Of a stretch of 64,000 nucleotides of DNA, positions 24,701 to 39,200 are shown one piece after another. Numbering within the stretch: position 1 is the first letter of the stretch; each line of letters opens with the position of its first letter. The notes beneath the pieces are model-generated. The model saw only the letters and a list, made by a program, of their open reading frames with translations. It did no database searches and was not told the origin of the DNA. A program made the position numbers and the translations under genes. The stretch spans positions 124,001-188,000 of the forward strand of contig JAPMOS010000012.1 of NCBI GenBank assembly GCA_027972325.1, read 5' to 3'. The stretch comes from Paratrimastix pyriformis. Taxonomy: Eukaryota > Preaxostyla > Paratrimastigidae.

Positions 24701-27700
24701 CCAGGGGCGCCTCGTCCGGGCCGAGGCCACCCTGGCGACCATGCCCCACGCCTCCCACAGGTACAACCCCCTGGCCGAGCCCGGCGCACCCGCGGCTGCC
24801 ACCGCAACCGCCCCGGCCGCCGCCGGCGGCGGCTCCTCCCACTCCCCGCCACACTCAGCAGCAGCAGCAGCAGCAGCAGCAGCCCAACTGGAGCCCGCAC
24901 CGTCACCCCCGTGCCGAGGGCCTCCGTCCTCGTGGGTCCCCGGCGGCCCATCAGCAGCATCAGCAGCAGGAAGCGTCGCCAGGGCCGGGCGGGGCCGCGG
25001 GCCTGCAGATGCCCGAGTACGCCGAGCTGCCGGAGAACATCATCCACACGGCCTTCCAGCCGCGCCGGGGGCCGGCCCCCCTGGTGGCCGAGGGGACCCC
25101 GCCCCTGATGCACGGGGCCGCCACCACCCTGCGCCGGGCCCGGCCCGAGGCCGACCCGACGCCCATCCGGGGCCCCGGCCTGCGGGCCCCGCCCGAGCCG
25201 CCCCCCTCGGCCAGCCCGACCCCCATCCCGGCCATCCGGCCCGCCGAGCGACGCCTGCCCAGCGCCGCAGCCGGCTTCCCGGCCCGGCCCCTGGAGCCCA
25301 CCGAGGCCCCCGAGCCGCCCGGCAGCCCCGGGGGCGGAGGCGGCGGGCGCCCGGGGAGCAGCACGGCCTCCCGCCGGGCGGCCATCGTGGCCGGGGCCCG
25401 GGCCGTGGCCCACGAACAGCTCAGCCACGCCTCGAGCGGGGCGGGCAGCGAGGATGTGCTCTTCGAGGGTCCCACCCCGCGCCCCACGGCCGCCGACCCC
25501 ACCGCGGGCGGGCCCCCCAGGCCGGCCCCGCTGGTGGTGCCCCCGCCCGCCCCGCCCGACGGTCGCCGGCCCGCGGCCGCCTCGCCCCACGAGGAGGACG
25601 ACGACCCGCCCCGGCGGGCCCCACCCCAGCAGCAGCAGCAGCAGCAGCAGCAGGGGGAAGCTCACGGGGAGGAGACCGATCCGCCCAGCCGCGCCGGCCC
25701 CGACAGCAGCAGCAACCCGCGTCCCGCTGGTCTGCCTCCCCTCAGCCGTGGGGGCGAGAGAGAAAGAATGGTGATGCCCGACCCCGGCCCCGGCTCATCC
25801 CTCCGCCACCCCTGGCCGTGTCGCCCACCGCCCACCGCCCACAGGACACGGCGCTCTGCCTCCGTCGGCCTCCTCCCGCCATAGTTGTCCCAGCCCCAGC
25901 TCCTGTCCCAGTCCCTGCCGCTGTCCCAGCCCAAGCCCCCGCCGGGGCCGCCCACGCGACGGCGGGCCGCCCTCAGGCGGTGCGGAGCCGCTCCGTGCCG
26001 GCCGATGATGAAGTGGATGTCGTGCTCCCGGCCCCCGCCCGGCAGCATCCCCTGCGTGCCTCCGCTCCTGCTCCTGCTCCGGGCCCCCGGGGGAGCCGCC
26101 GTCAGTGCGGGACCCCCTCGCCCGCGGACACCGCCAGCCCCGCGGCGGCCCTTGGGGCGCTGCTCCGGGGGGAGCCCTTCCTGCAGCTGCTCTGGTCCCC
26201 CGCCCCCCCGGCCCCGCCAAGGGCAGGCAGCGCTGCCCCGGCCCCCGCCCGCTCCCACGGCCCCGGTGGGGGCCGGGCCGCCCCCAGGCCCGCCTCCTCA
26301 CCAGCGCCACCCACAACAAGGGCCGCCCCCCCAGCCGCCGACCGGCTGGCGTCTTCCCCTCAGCTGCTGCGGGCCCCGCCGCCCCCGCCCGCATCCGCCG
26401 CCCCTCTGCAGCCCCCTGCCAGCGGGACCACCGCCCCCGCCACCGCCACCGCCACCGCCCCCGCCAGCGCCAACGCGCCCCAGGCCCCGGCCGCCCTCCC
26501 GGGGCAGCAGCTGTCGCCCCTGGTGGAGGAGGCCGAGCCCCTGCCGCCCGCGCCTCTGTCGCCGCCCCCGCCGCCCCTGGCCCGGCAGCGGCCCCCGGTG
26601 CACCCGCCGCCCGCGGCCATCATCATCCCCACGGCGGCCATCCACGGGGGGGCCGGCGGACTGGCCACCCCCTCGACGGGCACCTGCTCGCTGGTGCTGA
26701 GCCCCTCGGGCACCCGGGCCCTGTACAGTCTGGCCAGCCCGTCCCACTACGGGTCGCCCATGGTCCTCACGGCCCAGCCCCCGCCCCCGCCCCAGCTGAG
26801 CTTCTCGCCCTCGCGGGGCTCCCTGGTGCTGACCCCCTCGACGACGGCCCCCACCCCCAGCGGCAGCGTGATGATGGTGGCCCGGGCGGGTGTCGCGGGC
26901 GGTGCCGCGGGCGGCGGCGACCCGGGGCCGGGCTCGCTGCTGGGCGAACTGCTACTCTTCTCGCCGCCGGGCGGCAGCGGGGAGGAGTCCCTGGCCACGG
27001 CCGAGACGGAGGTGCTGCCCCCGCCCGCCTCGGCCATCCCGGCGCCCCTCGACTCGACCCACCGCACCGCCACCACCACCACCACCGTCACCGCGGCCAC
27101 CACCACCGGGGTCAGCCCGCTCCCCAGCACGCCCGGGTCGGCGGCGGGCACCCCCACCGGCACCACCGGCCGCACGTACGCCAGCAGCCCCACGGGGGCC
27201 AGCAGCCCCACCCGGGCCTCGTCCACCCCCACCAGCGGCCTGACGGGGACCCTGTCCCGCTCGGCCACCTCGTTGACGGTCTCCTCCTCGTCGGCCGCCT
27301 CGCCCATGCCCTCGCCCCCCGGCAGCGCCCCGGGTCCCGGCCCCGAGTGGTGGGGCGCCGGGGGCCTCCCCTGGCCCAGCCGGCTCCCCGCGGCCGCGAC
27401 CCTGGACGCGCCCCCGCCCCCGGGGGACCCCCTCTCCCCGCCCACCACCCCGATGGGCCCCCCCCAGGGCAGTGTGCTGGCGACCCTGCTGGCCTCGCCC
27501 GGGGGGCCGCCCGCCTACGCCCGGATGCCCCAATCTCCCTTGGGGCTCGGGCAGCAGCAGCAGCAGCAGCAGCAACGGCTCCAAGGTGGGCCGGCCTTCC
27601 ATGCCCCCGCCCCTGCCAGCGCCCTGATCAGCCCCGACGATGGGGCGGCCGATGGGGCGGCCGGTCCGTCGGGGGGATGGTCCCAGCCGGCTGGCACCTC

Positions 27701-29810
27701 GGAGGCCACCCTGCCCCAGCTGCTGATGGGCGGCCCCCCGTCCCCCGCGAGCCCGTCCCCCTCGGCCCGCTTCTGCCAGGCCGCGGGCCTGCCGGCGGGG
27801 GGCGCCGAGGGCGGCTGCGCGCCCGACCAGGCCCCGTCGCCCGTCCCGATGCTGATCGACGGGGGCGGCGGCGGCGGCGCCGGGACGGAGCGCTCCCGGG
27901 CCACCTCGACCGTCATCAGCCTGACCAGCTCCCGCACGGGCAGCGCGGGCGAGCCGGCCGAGGACTTCCTCCTGCCCACGGTCCAGTCGGCCCTGCCCCG
28001 CCAGCCCGCCAGCCCCACCACCCCCACGGCCGCGGCGGCGGCGGCGGCCTGTTTCGGGATCGTCCCGCCCACACCCACTGCCGCCGACGGGGCCGCAGCC
28101 GCCCCGCCCCGCTCGCAGCCGCAGCTGGAGGCGCCCCCCGCCAACCTCGAGGAGGAAGACCAGCGGGCGGCACCGGAGGCAGCGGCCCCTGCCCCCCCCG
28201 CTGGCGCGGCCGTCACCCTAGCCGGCCCTGCGCCCATCACGGGGCCCTGCTCGCCAGCCTCCCCGGTCTCCTCATCCTCCTCACCCCAAATCACCGCCGC
28301 CGCCGCCACCACCGCCACCACCACCACCGCCGCCGCCCCGGTCGCTGCCCGCGGGGCCCGGCCCGGCTCGGGGACCCCGCCGCCGAGCAGCCCCGCCACG
28401 ACGACGGTCTTCGGGACGCCCCACTCGATCCTGCTCGAGCCGTCGCTGCCCCCGACCCCCCCGCCCACGGCCACCCCCATGGCCGCCCTCATTGCGGCCG
28501 GGCTGGCCCCCTTCGGCCGTCCCACGGGCCCCACCACCACCACCACCACGCCCTCCGCCCTCCCCAGCGGGCGCTCGATCTCCTCACGGGGGGCCGCCCC
28601 CACGCGGCGGGGCCGGCTCCTGCGGGCCAGCTGGGATGGGACCGCCCGGTCGTCGCTGCAGGCCCCATCCCCGCCTCCCCCCTCCTCCACCACCCCAACC
28701 CCGCCGCCCCCCCGCGGCTCGGTGCGCCTGCCACCCCCGGCCCGGTCGGCCTCGGTGCAGCCCCACCGGCCCCGACCCTACCGGCCGGTGCTGCTCAACC
28801 ACGGACTGGCCCGGCTCCAGGAGCTGGGCGAGGAGGCCCCGCTGGACATGAGCCCCCTGGCCCTGCTCTCGCCCCTGGGGGGCATGCTCCTCCGCAGCTG
28901 CCCCTCCCCCGTCCGGGGCGGGGGCTTCCCGCTGCTGCCGCCCCCGCCCCGGCCCCGGTCGACGTCCCCCGTCCTGGTGCCGCTCCCTCCCGAGGAGGCC
29001 GCCGCCGCCGCCGCTGCTGTTGCCGCCGCCGCCGCCGCCGCCGCCGCCGCGGGGTCCCCGCCCGGCTCGCCGCGCCTCTTTGGGCTCTCGCCCGGCCCGC
29101 CGCCGACCGGGAGCCCGCCGCCCCGGTCGCTCTCCAGCGCCAGCCTCCGCTACAGCACGGGCAGCCTGTGGGGTCCGTCCCCCAGCCGCAGCCCCAGCCC
29201 CAGCCCCGCCGGCGGCCGATCGGGCGAGGGCGGGGCGGCCGTGGGGGCGGCCCACATGTACACCCGGCCCTCGCTGAGCGAGGGGGTCCGGGTGGCCCTG
29301 CGCAACCCGCCCGTCGGCCGGCGGACCCAGGGGCGGCCCCGGGGGGCCGTCGTCAGGGGGGCGCCCTCGCCCGGGCCCAGCCTGACCCGCTCGCCGGGGG
29401 TGCTGCGCTTCTCGGGGCCGGCCGCCCTGCAGGCCCCGCTGCCCCTGCCGGCCCTGGTGCCCGCCGAGCTCGTCGAGGCGCTGCGGCCCCACGACGCGGC
29501 CAGCTCGGGGCCGCCCCGGGCCCCTCGGGAGGCCCCCATACCCGTCCACCCCTTCGCCAACCTGGGCCCGCACCAGCCGCGTGGTGAGTCCCCCTCGCCG
29601 CCGCCGCCGCCGCCTCTTGGCTCAACCTCCGCCTCCGCCTCCGCCTCCGCCTCCGCCTCCGCCTCCGCCTCTGCCTCACCCCTTGCCGGCCCGGCCCCCT
29701 CGCCACCCCCGCCCTGGCGGGTCCAGTCGCCCCTGGAGCCGCCCTCCCCGATGCCCTCGCCCACCGGCACGCCCGCCCCCTGGCACTGGACCCGGCCCCC
29801 CCAGCGGTGA
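18745..29810 (+). CDS. Giant Pro/Ser/Ala-rich low-complexity protein
   Basis: Exon 1 is 18745-19002 and exon 2 starts at 19062; the 59 bp intron starts GTCTGC and ends TTCCAG. Exon 2 ends at 19865 before a GTCCGC donor. The coding frame then runs, with a few introns, to a stop at 29808-29810. Frames stay open for over 1,500 and 1,700 codons in the last two blocks. I estimate roughly 3,000 residues. Nearly all is Pro/Ser/Ala/Thr/Gln low complexity: [14 protein letters not shown]-type phospho-motif repeats near 21030-21105, EPEPEPEP near 22285, [11 protein letters not shown] near 22455, poly-Gln near 24855, 25630 and 27550, poly-Ala near 29000-29050, and an SA repeat near 29625-29680. Short islands look folded or interacting: [12 protein letters not shown] near 21640, [18 protein letters not shown] near 21850-21900, [17 protein letters not shown] near 25010. 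No enzyme domain is visible. It might be a scaffold or condensate-forming protein. Several exon joins are unresolved and it might be two genes. Confidence 0.5.
19917..19937. repeat. (CA)n tract in an intron of the giant gene
   Basis: Short CA microsatellite between the GTCCGC donor after 19865 and the next exon near 20030. A further intron holds a C-run at about 20643-20662. Confidence 0.75.
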
Positions 29811-30072
29811 GCAGTGGCCCAGCCGGGCGACGCTCGCTCTTTCCCACACACGCACACACCCCCCTCCCCCAGCTCCTCCATCCCACCCAAGAATTGCCTC
29901 CGGCTCGGAAAAAACACTCTTCTTCTCTCATCGCGGTTGGGGTGAACGGCAAATTGAACACAACCGGGGCGAGGCGGGGCGGGGCGGGCGGCTGTGGGTA
30001 CCGACCCGCCGCTGGCCCAAAAGACAAGAAGCGACACCAATGGAAATGGAGGGGAAGGGGGAGGGGGCCCGC
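29811..30072. other. Tail-to-tail intergenic region
   Basis: About 260 bp between the stop of the giant gene and the stop of the proteasome ATPase gene on the other strand. GC is lower than in the coding sequence on its left. Presumably it contains both 3' ends; no clear terminator or RNA is seen. Confidence 0.45.
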
Positions 30073-31684
<1,612 letters not shown>

Positions 31685-32229
31685 CTTCGTGCAGCGAAAC
31701 AAGCCTGTCGCTATGACGGGGGATCTGATGATCTTATCTGTCAACCCACTGCTGGGCAAGATCTGCGATTGGATGCCCCCTTTCATCGTTCTTCTCCGGC
31801 AATTGCCCCATTGTCCCCGGGCCAACACGTTTTTCCCCATTGGATGGGGAGAGGATGCGCAATCGTTTTTTCTCCAGCCGATCTCATACACCAGCGAAGA
31901 CGGACGCTTGCGCGGCCACAAAAACACCACAACGAGAATATATAAAAGGATATGCAGGACATAAGGCCCCCACCGAGGGAACGGAAAAAAAAAACAATCA
32001 TGAGGTCCCGCCCGTGTCAAAAAAACAAAAAACACGCAGCAAAATAGACCAATCCACTTGGAATGGGAATGAATGAGAATGGGAAGGGAGGGAGAGGGGA
32101 AGGGGAGACGTTGGGGAGGAAGGGAAGAGGGAAGAGGGAAGAGAGGGAGACAGAAGAGGGAGACAGAAAAGGGAGGTACGGGGAGAGAAGGCAGATCTTG
32201 GAGGAAGGTTGGAGGAGGAGGTTTTGCAT
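31685..32229. promoter_or_regulatory. Intergenic region upstream of Rpt3, downstream of the receptor kinase
   Basis: About 545 bp. The half next to the Rpt3 start (31690-32060) is clearly AT-richer, with A-runs near 31987-31995, and probably contains the Rpt3 promoter. The other half (32070-32220) is a purine-rich GGGAA/GGGAGA stretch on the plus strand that forms the 3' flank of the receptor kinase. No supported ORF. Confidence 0.45.
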
Positions 32230-33938
32230 TCAAAGGGAGGAGAAGGGGGACGGGACGCCCTTCACGGCCACGCCGACCTCGGTGGCGCAGCGGTCCAAGG
32301 GTGTCTTCCCCAGGCGGGAGGCCCGCTCCAGCTGCCGCTCCAGACCACCCTCGGGGGCGCCCAATCGGAAGGCGTCGGCCCCGGGGAGGTGCGACATGGG
32401 GGTCCCGGCGACCTCCTCGGCCACGGGGAGGGTGGTGGCTCCCGCCGGGGGGCGGTCGGATGACGATGCGGCCGATGCTGCGGCATAGTACTGGGCCCTG
32501 TACTGGGCCTCGTACTGCTGCTGCTGTTGGAGGAGCTGCGCCAGGTGGGCCTCGTACTGGCCCTTGAGCTGGACCATCTGCTGGTGGTGCCACTCGGCAA
32601 GCTGGTCGGGGGTCAGCTCGCTCGCCGAGGCCGGGGCCGAGGGCCCGGTGGCGGTCGAGGCGGTGGGGGTGGCAGGGGGGTGCGGGGCCTCGGGGGCCGA
32701 GAAGGAGGTCGTGCCGGCCGCACCGGGCGTCGGCTGCTGCTGGCCGGGTTGCGCGGGCAGGGGGGGTTGGGGCGGTGCGTTGGCCAGGCTGCCGTAGCCG
32801 GAGCCGCCGGGGGCCGTGCTTGGCGTCTGGTCCCGGCTGCCGGCACCGCTGCCGCTGCCGTGGCGCCCGCCGCCCAGCAGGGGCGCCCGCTCGTCGATGG
32901 GCTCGTCCGACTCGCTGTCGGCCGCGGTGGTGGCTGTGGCGGCGGCGGCGGCGGCCGGGCCCCCCAGGAGGTTCGCGCCCCGGCCGCTGCCGCTGCTGCC
33001 CGTGTTGACCGAGTGGGCGGCCGAGGGCAGGCAGGGGATGGGCGGCCCCAGGGTGGCGTCGACGTTGGGCCACTGGTCGACCTCCTGCGCGGCGGCGGCG
33101 TACTCGAGGGTGGCCACGATTTGCACGAACGAGGGCCGGGCGCGCGGGTCGGCGATGAAGCACTGCGTGATCAGGTGGCTGAACAGGTGCGGGCAATTCG
33201 TCGGGATCTGGTGGTGGTGGTGGTGGTGGTGGTGGTGGTGGGGGCGGGGCAGCACGGAAATGGAAGGGGAGAAGAGAATGAGGGCAGCTGCTGGGGCGCG
33301 GAGGGAGGGACGGGAAGAGGGAGGGGAGAAGGGGGGCAGTGGGCGGACGGGGAGGATCCGGCCGGCGTTGAGCTGGGCGATGAGGTCGAGGACGTTGGTG
33401 ACCTCCTCGAAGGGCAGCCGCCGTGTGCAGATCTCCCAGAGCACCACTGCCGGGTCGGCGGGATGTGATGTGAGAGATGATATGATGAAATGATGAGATG
33501 AGACGATGGGATGGGATATGGGATGGGGTCAGGAGCAAAGCCCAACAGCACACACGGAAAAGACCGAGTCCAATCCGTGCAATTTGGGGGGGGGGGGGGG
33601 GGGGGGGGGACGACACGGGGCGACGGTGGTGGCGGGGGCGACGGTGGTGGCAGGGGGGCGACGGTGGTGGCAGGGGGCGACGGTGGCAGGGGCGAGGGTG
33701 GCGGCGGGATGGCGGACCGCCGAAGCTGTAGACGTCCGCGCCGAGGGTGTACCCCTCGCCCCTGAGGATCTCGGGGGCGATCCAGGCGGGCGTCCCGGCG
33801 GCGGTGAAGGTCTTCTGGGAGTCGTCGAAGAGCCGCGACAGCCCGAAGTCGGCCACCTTGACGGTGTACTGCCCGGGGGCCCGTCGACCAGCAGGTTGAG
33901 CGACTTCAGGTCCCGGTGGATGATCGGCTGCGGGGCGT

Positions 33939-33971
<33 letters not shown>

Positions 33972-36194
33972 GGGAGGGAGGAGGCCAGCACAAAAGGCGA
34001 GCGGATGATGAGGACGGGGTGGTGGTGGTGGTGATGCTGACGCTTGATGGTGGTGGTGGTGGTGGGCGCGGATGGGGTGCAGGGTGTGCAGGTACGTGGG
34101 CGCGTGGATATGGACGGACGGGGTGCAGGGTGTGCAGGTAGTTCATCCCGCGGGCCGCGTCGAGGGCCATCAGCCGACGGGTCGACCAGCTGCGCCCACG
34201 AATGGCAATGCACGAGGAAGAGGAATGAGTGAAATGCAATGGCTGGAGACTGTGGCTGCGGGGCGTGAGTGCGCCTCTGGCAGCAAGGGGATGACATGGG
34301 GGAGACGGGACGATGGAGCGGAGATGCTGTACAGGCTGCCCTGGCGCATGAATTCGTTGACCATCAGGTAGGGCGGCTGGGTCGTGGCCCCGATGAAGAG
34401 CACCACATTGGGGTGCCTGTCGGTCGGGGAGGCGCAAGGGCGGACGAAGTGATGATGATGATGATGCTGGCGGTGATGTGGCGGTGATGTGGCGGTGATG
34501 TGGCGGTGATGTGGCGGTGATGTGGCGGTGATGATGGCGGTGGCGGTGGCGGTGATGATGGTGATGATGATGGTGGTGGTGGTGGAAAGCGGGGACTCAT
34601 CAGGCCAAAGGCGTCTGATGTCGGGGGGGGGGGGGGGGGGGGGGATGCAGACCTGAGGGTGCGCATAACGGAGACCTCCCGCTGGAACTGGTGCACCGAG
34701 GCGGTGGTGACCATGTGGGGGAAGAGCCGCTTGACGGCGACGGGGGTCCCGTAGAGGCTGCCCAGGAAGACCTCGCCCGCCGAGCCCGACCCGATCGACC
34801 GCTGCACCTGCAGCGCGCTCAGGTCCACGTCCTGGTGGGTGGGCGGGTGGGGCAGCGGCAGGCGGAGGGGAGGGGCGAGGCGCGAGCGGCGGATGGGCAG
34901 AGAAGGCCAGGGCAGGCGGTGATTTGGTGTGAAGGAGGGGAGAACGGGAGGGAGGGAGGAAGGAAGGAAGGGGGGTCAGGCAGACGGTGATCTTCGTGTC
35001 GCGCCATTGTTGCAGCTGCCCCGGGGGACCGAGCGGGGGGACAACACAATCGGGAGCGCGAGGAAAATGGGTGGGGGTGACGAATGTGAGGATCAGAAGG
35101 ATGCGCGCCCGGAGGCTCCGAGGAGGATGGGTGGCGGCGGGAGGGGCGGCGGACCTCGAGCCTGGTGGTGCGCTGGAGGATGGCCCAGCGGATCCCGCAG
35201 ACGACCGCGCCCAGGACGCAGAGGAAGGCGACCACGCTCAGGGCGGCGATGATGAAGGTGGTCGTCAGGGCCACCAGGGCCTCGTCCACGGTGATGGTGT
35301 AGTTGAAGGGCGCCGACCAGGTGAGCCCATCCGAGCTCAGCGAGATCCCCAGCTTGCACGGCTCTGCCCCCATCCAAGCAGCATCCCCGGCCGCCGGAAA
35401 TCCCATCATCATCAACATCAACATCATCATCGTCAACATCATCCTTCCACGCCCATCGGGGGGGGGGGGGGGGGGGGGGGGCGAGCGCATCGAGCGAGAC
35501 CGCGGCAGAGATGGGGATGGCGGCGGCGGTGAGGACGGACCCTTCTGGAAGGGCAGCGAGCAGAGGACGGTGCCGGGTGCTCCTCCTCGAGGATGGCCGG
35601 CACGACCGTCTCGTTCTGGTCGCACGTGTAGTACTCGATCCGGCTGCCCGGCCCCACAGCCGCCGCCGCCCCGCGTGCCCCCGCCCAGCCCGGCAGAAGA
35701 TCGGCGGTCAGGAGACAGACAAGAACACCCCGAGGCGGCCGCAACAGGCGTTCGGAAAACCAAATCCCGGGGGGGGGAGGGGGGGGGGGGGGGGGGGGGG
35801 CGGACCACTTTGGGGTGAAGTTGACCAGGGTCGAGTGGACGAACTTGACGACCGGCTGCGACTTGGCGCCCGCCTCGGGTTTGGTGTCGGGGCTCAGCTG
35901 GGGCACCGCGTCCCGGGGCAGGTCGCAGATGGGGCCCGAGGCGGGCTCCTGGCTGCCGCACATGGCCCCTGGCAGAAGACCCACCGCCAGGTCTCGGCGT
36001 CGATCGGCCCCACACGGAGGGCTCCCGAGGGCTGGCGACGCCTGCGGGAGGCGGCGGCCCGAGAGCTGCGACTGGTGCAGCACCACGTGGGCGTCGTCCC
36101 CGAGCAGGCCACGTTGACGGGGATGTCCCGCACGGTGTTGTCGTACATCTGGGTGTCGTCCAGGTCCACCAGCGCCTCCGCCGAGGTCGTCCCT

Positions 36195-36226
<32 letters not shown>

Positions 36227-39200
36227 GCCGCGTCGAGGGGCGAGGGTGGGAGCAGGATGAGCACCGGGGGGGGGAGCGGAGGAGGGTGTTCCGGCACCGC
36301 CCAGGCCATCCAGCAGGGAGGGCGGCAGAGGCGGGTGGGGCGCGCCGGACCGTGGACGGTGATGCCGCCCCGTCATTGTCGAGGATGCGGGTCCCGTTGC
36401 GCACCCGGACGACGCTGGCCCGGGCGGGGTGGCCCAGCTCAGGGGCACCCCACGTAGATGGCCCCCCCGCGGAAGAAGGACTGCGCCGATAGGGTCTGCA
36501 CCCCCCCCCCCCCCAGCCGGCACAGCCACCAAGAGCCAAAGAAGCAAGCGAAGACGATGAAGAGGCCAAGAAACGGGAAGGGAAACGGGGCAGGATGCAG
36601 GGGTGGGGGGGTGGCAGGGGGGGGCGGACCTCGCTGAGGCGGGCGTGGTTGTTGGTCAGCAGGCACTCCGAGAGGGTCGCCTGGCTGGTGTGGACATGCA
36701 GGGCGCCCCCCGTGAGGCCGTAGTTGTTGCTGAACACGGTCCGGACGGCCTCCAGGCTCGCCTCGTCCCGCAGGGTGATGCCCCCGCCCTCGTCGTTGGC
36801 CTGGTTGTCGCTCACTGGGGCCCGCCCCCCCCATCCCGGGCAAGGCGAAGGGTGCAGGAAGGAGAGGGGCGGGGTGAAGGTCGTGTCAGGCCTCAAATCG
36901 CTGGTGGCGCAGGGCGCCGATGGTGGGGAGAGGATGCCGATGCTGATGGCGATGCTGATGGCGATGATGGCGGAGGTCGTTGGCGGTGGGAGGAGGCGGG
37001 AGCCGACCGAAGACGTCCGTGAGGCGAATGTCCGCCGCCCCGAAGGCGGCCAGGGCCCCGCCGAAGCTGGAGGCGATGTTGCTGGAGAGGTTGCAGCCGC
37101 GCTCCAGGCTGAGCTTGCAGAGGCCCGCCAGGTAGCCGGCCCCGCCCTCCGAGCCGAAGTTGAAGCAGATCCGGGTGTCCGTGGCGCGCAGGCTGGAGGT
37201 CGACAGGTAGAAGGCCGCCCCGGTCGAGGCCGAGTTGAGGGTCAGGTCGCACGAGACCAGGTCGATCACCGCGTGCCCGTCTGCCCCCAGCGCACCACCC
37301 TGGGGGGGGAGAGAGGAGACATCGAGACAAAGCGGGAAGATGAGAAACAAGGCTGGTTGGGTGTCTGGGTGTGTGTCTGGGTCTGTGTCTGGGTGTGTGT
37401 CAAATGCACAGCATCTCTCTCTCTCTGGGTGTGCATGTGGGTGGCGGACCATCTTGTCGGCCTGATTGCCCGAGAACTCGGTCATGACGGCCGTCATGAC
37501 GCCCTCGCCCGAGACGGCCACGGCCCCGTAGCGGGGCGCCACGTTGTGCATGAAGGAGCACTCCAGCAGCACCAGCAGGCCCTCCGTCAGGAAGGCGCCC
37601 CCGCCCAGGGTGAAGGCCTCGTTGCGGGTGAAGGTGCAGTACTGGCTGGTGGTGAAGGCCCCGCTGCTGAGGCTCAGGGCGGCCCCCAGGATGGCCGTGT
37701 TGCTGTCGAAGGTCACGTTGCGCAGCGAGGTGGCGATCTGCCGGATGCGCAGCCCGCCCCCTGCGCCAAAACACGCCCGCCCGCCCGCCCGCCCGCCCGC
37801 CCGTCAACAGCAGCCCACCCGCCAGCAGCCAGCAGCCAGTCAGCCGGCGGCCGAGCAGGCAAAGACGCGCGATGGCAGCGGGGTGGCAGTGGGGGGCGGG
37901 GGGTACGGATGGGTATGGGGCGGCACTGGGGGTGAGGGTGAGGGAGGCGGACCCATGTCGTAGGCCGAGTTGCCCACGACCAGGCTGTCCGTCAGGCGGC
38001 CCACGGCCTGCTCGTCGTTGGGCATGGCCAGCGAGTCGCCCAGCCCGTCCCCCGCCCGGGCCTCCCGCCAGAGCTGGGCCGACTCCTCGGCGCTGGCGGC
38101 CAGGCGGGACAGCAGCGGGGCCAAGAACGAGGGCACGGCCGGGTCGGCCGGGTCGTATCCGACGGCGGCCCCGGCGGGCGGGGGGGCCCAGACGTGGGCG
38201 GGGATGGTGTTCGACTGGGCCATCCAGCAGCCGGCCCCCGAGAGGGCCCGGTTGTCCACGATCAGCGACCCGCTCACCGCGAAGTCCGTGCAGTCCTCGA
38301 TCTGGCCGGCCAAGGGCAGGCGGGAGACGCGCGGTGGAGTGAGGAAGACGCGCGGTGGAGTGAGGAAGACGGCGGAGGAAGGGGAAGGAGGAAGGTGGAG
38401 GAAGGAAAGGGAAGGAAGGAAGGAAGGAAGGAAGGAAGGGAAGGAAGGAAGGAAGGAAGGAAGGAAGGAAGGAAGGAAGGAAGGAAGGAAGGGAAGGAAG
38501 GAAGGAAGGAAGGGGAAGGAAGGGGAACCCGTGGGTCGCCAGATTGCCGTCGAAGGTGCCGTTCTCGATGTTGAACCCGTACGAGAGCGAAGCCGACAGG
38601 CCGCCCTGCGCCCGGCGAAAGAGAAGCGAGAGGCCGAACAAAGGGCGGGATGGTGACGGTGAGATGTCGAGATGATGAGGAGACGAGGAAGATGAGGGAT
38701 CGGGGGCGGAGGGCCGGCGCACTTGGCTTGCAGACCCCGTTGAGGGCCACGTTGCCCCGGGCCACAATGCCGGTCATGTTGAAGTCGTTGACCCCGAAGC
38801 TGAACGAGACGCCGCCCCCGTTGCCGCGGCACTGGTTCTGCTCGAAGAGGCACCCGACCAGCTCGAAGTGGGCGCTCTGCATGCGGACGGCGAGGCCGCC
38901 CCCGTCCCCGTCGGAGACCTGGCCCTCGCGGAAGAGCGTGTCCACGATCCGGTAGTGGGTGGCCAGGCCAACGTCCATCCCGGCCCCGTAGTTCAGGGCC
39001 CGGTTGGCCCGGAAGAGGCACCCGGCCACCGTGAAGTCGCTCGTCGTCCCCGAGATGTACAGCCCGCCCCCGGCCCAGGTGCCCTCGTTCTGCAGGCAGG
39101 CCCCGGGGGTGGGCGTGCATGGGATGGCGATGGAAATGCCAATGAGCGAGGGCTGGAAGAGGGTGTGTGTGTATGTGCGTGTGTGTGCGTGCGTGTGCGG

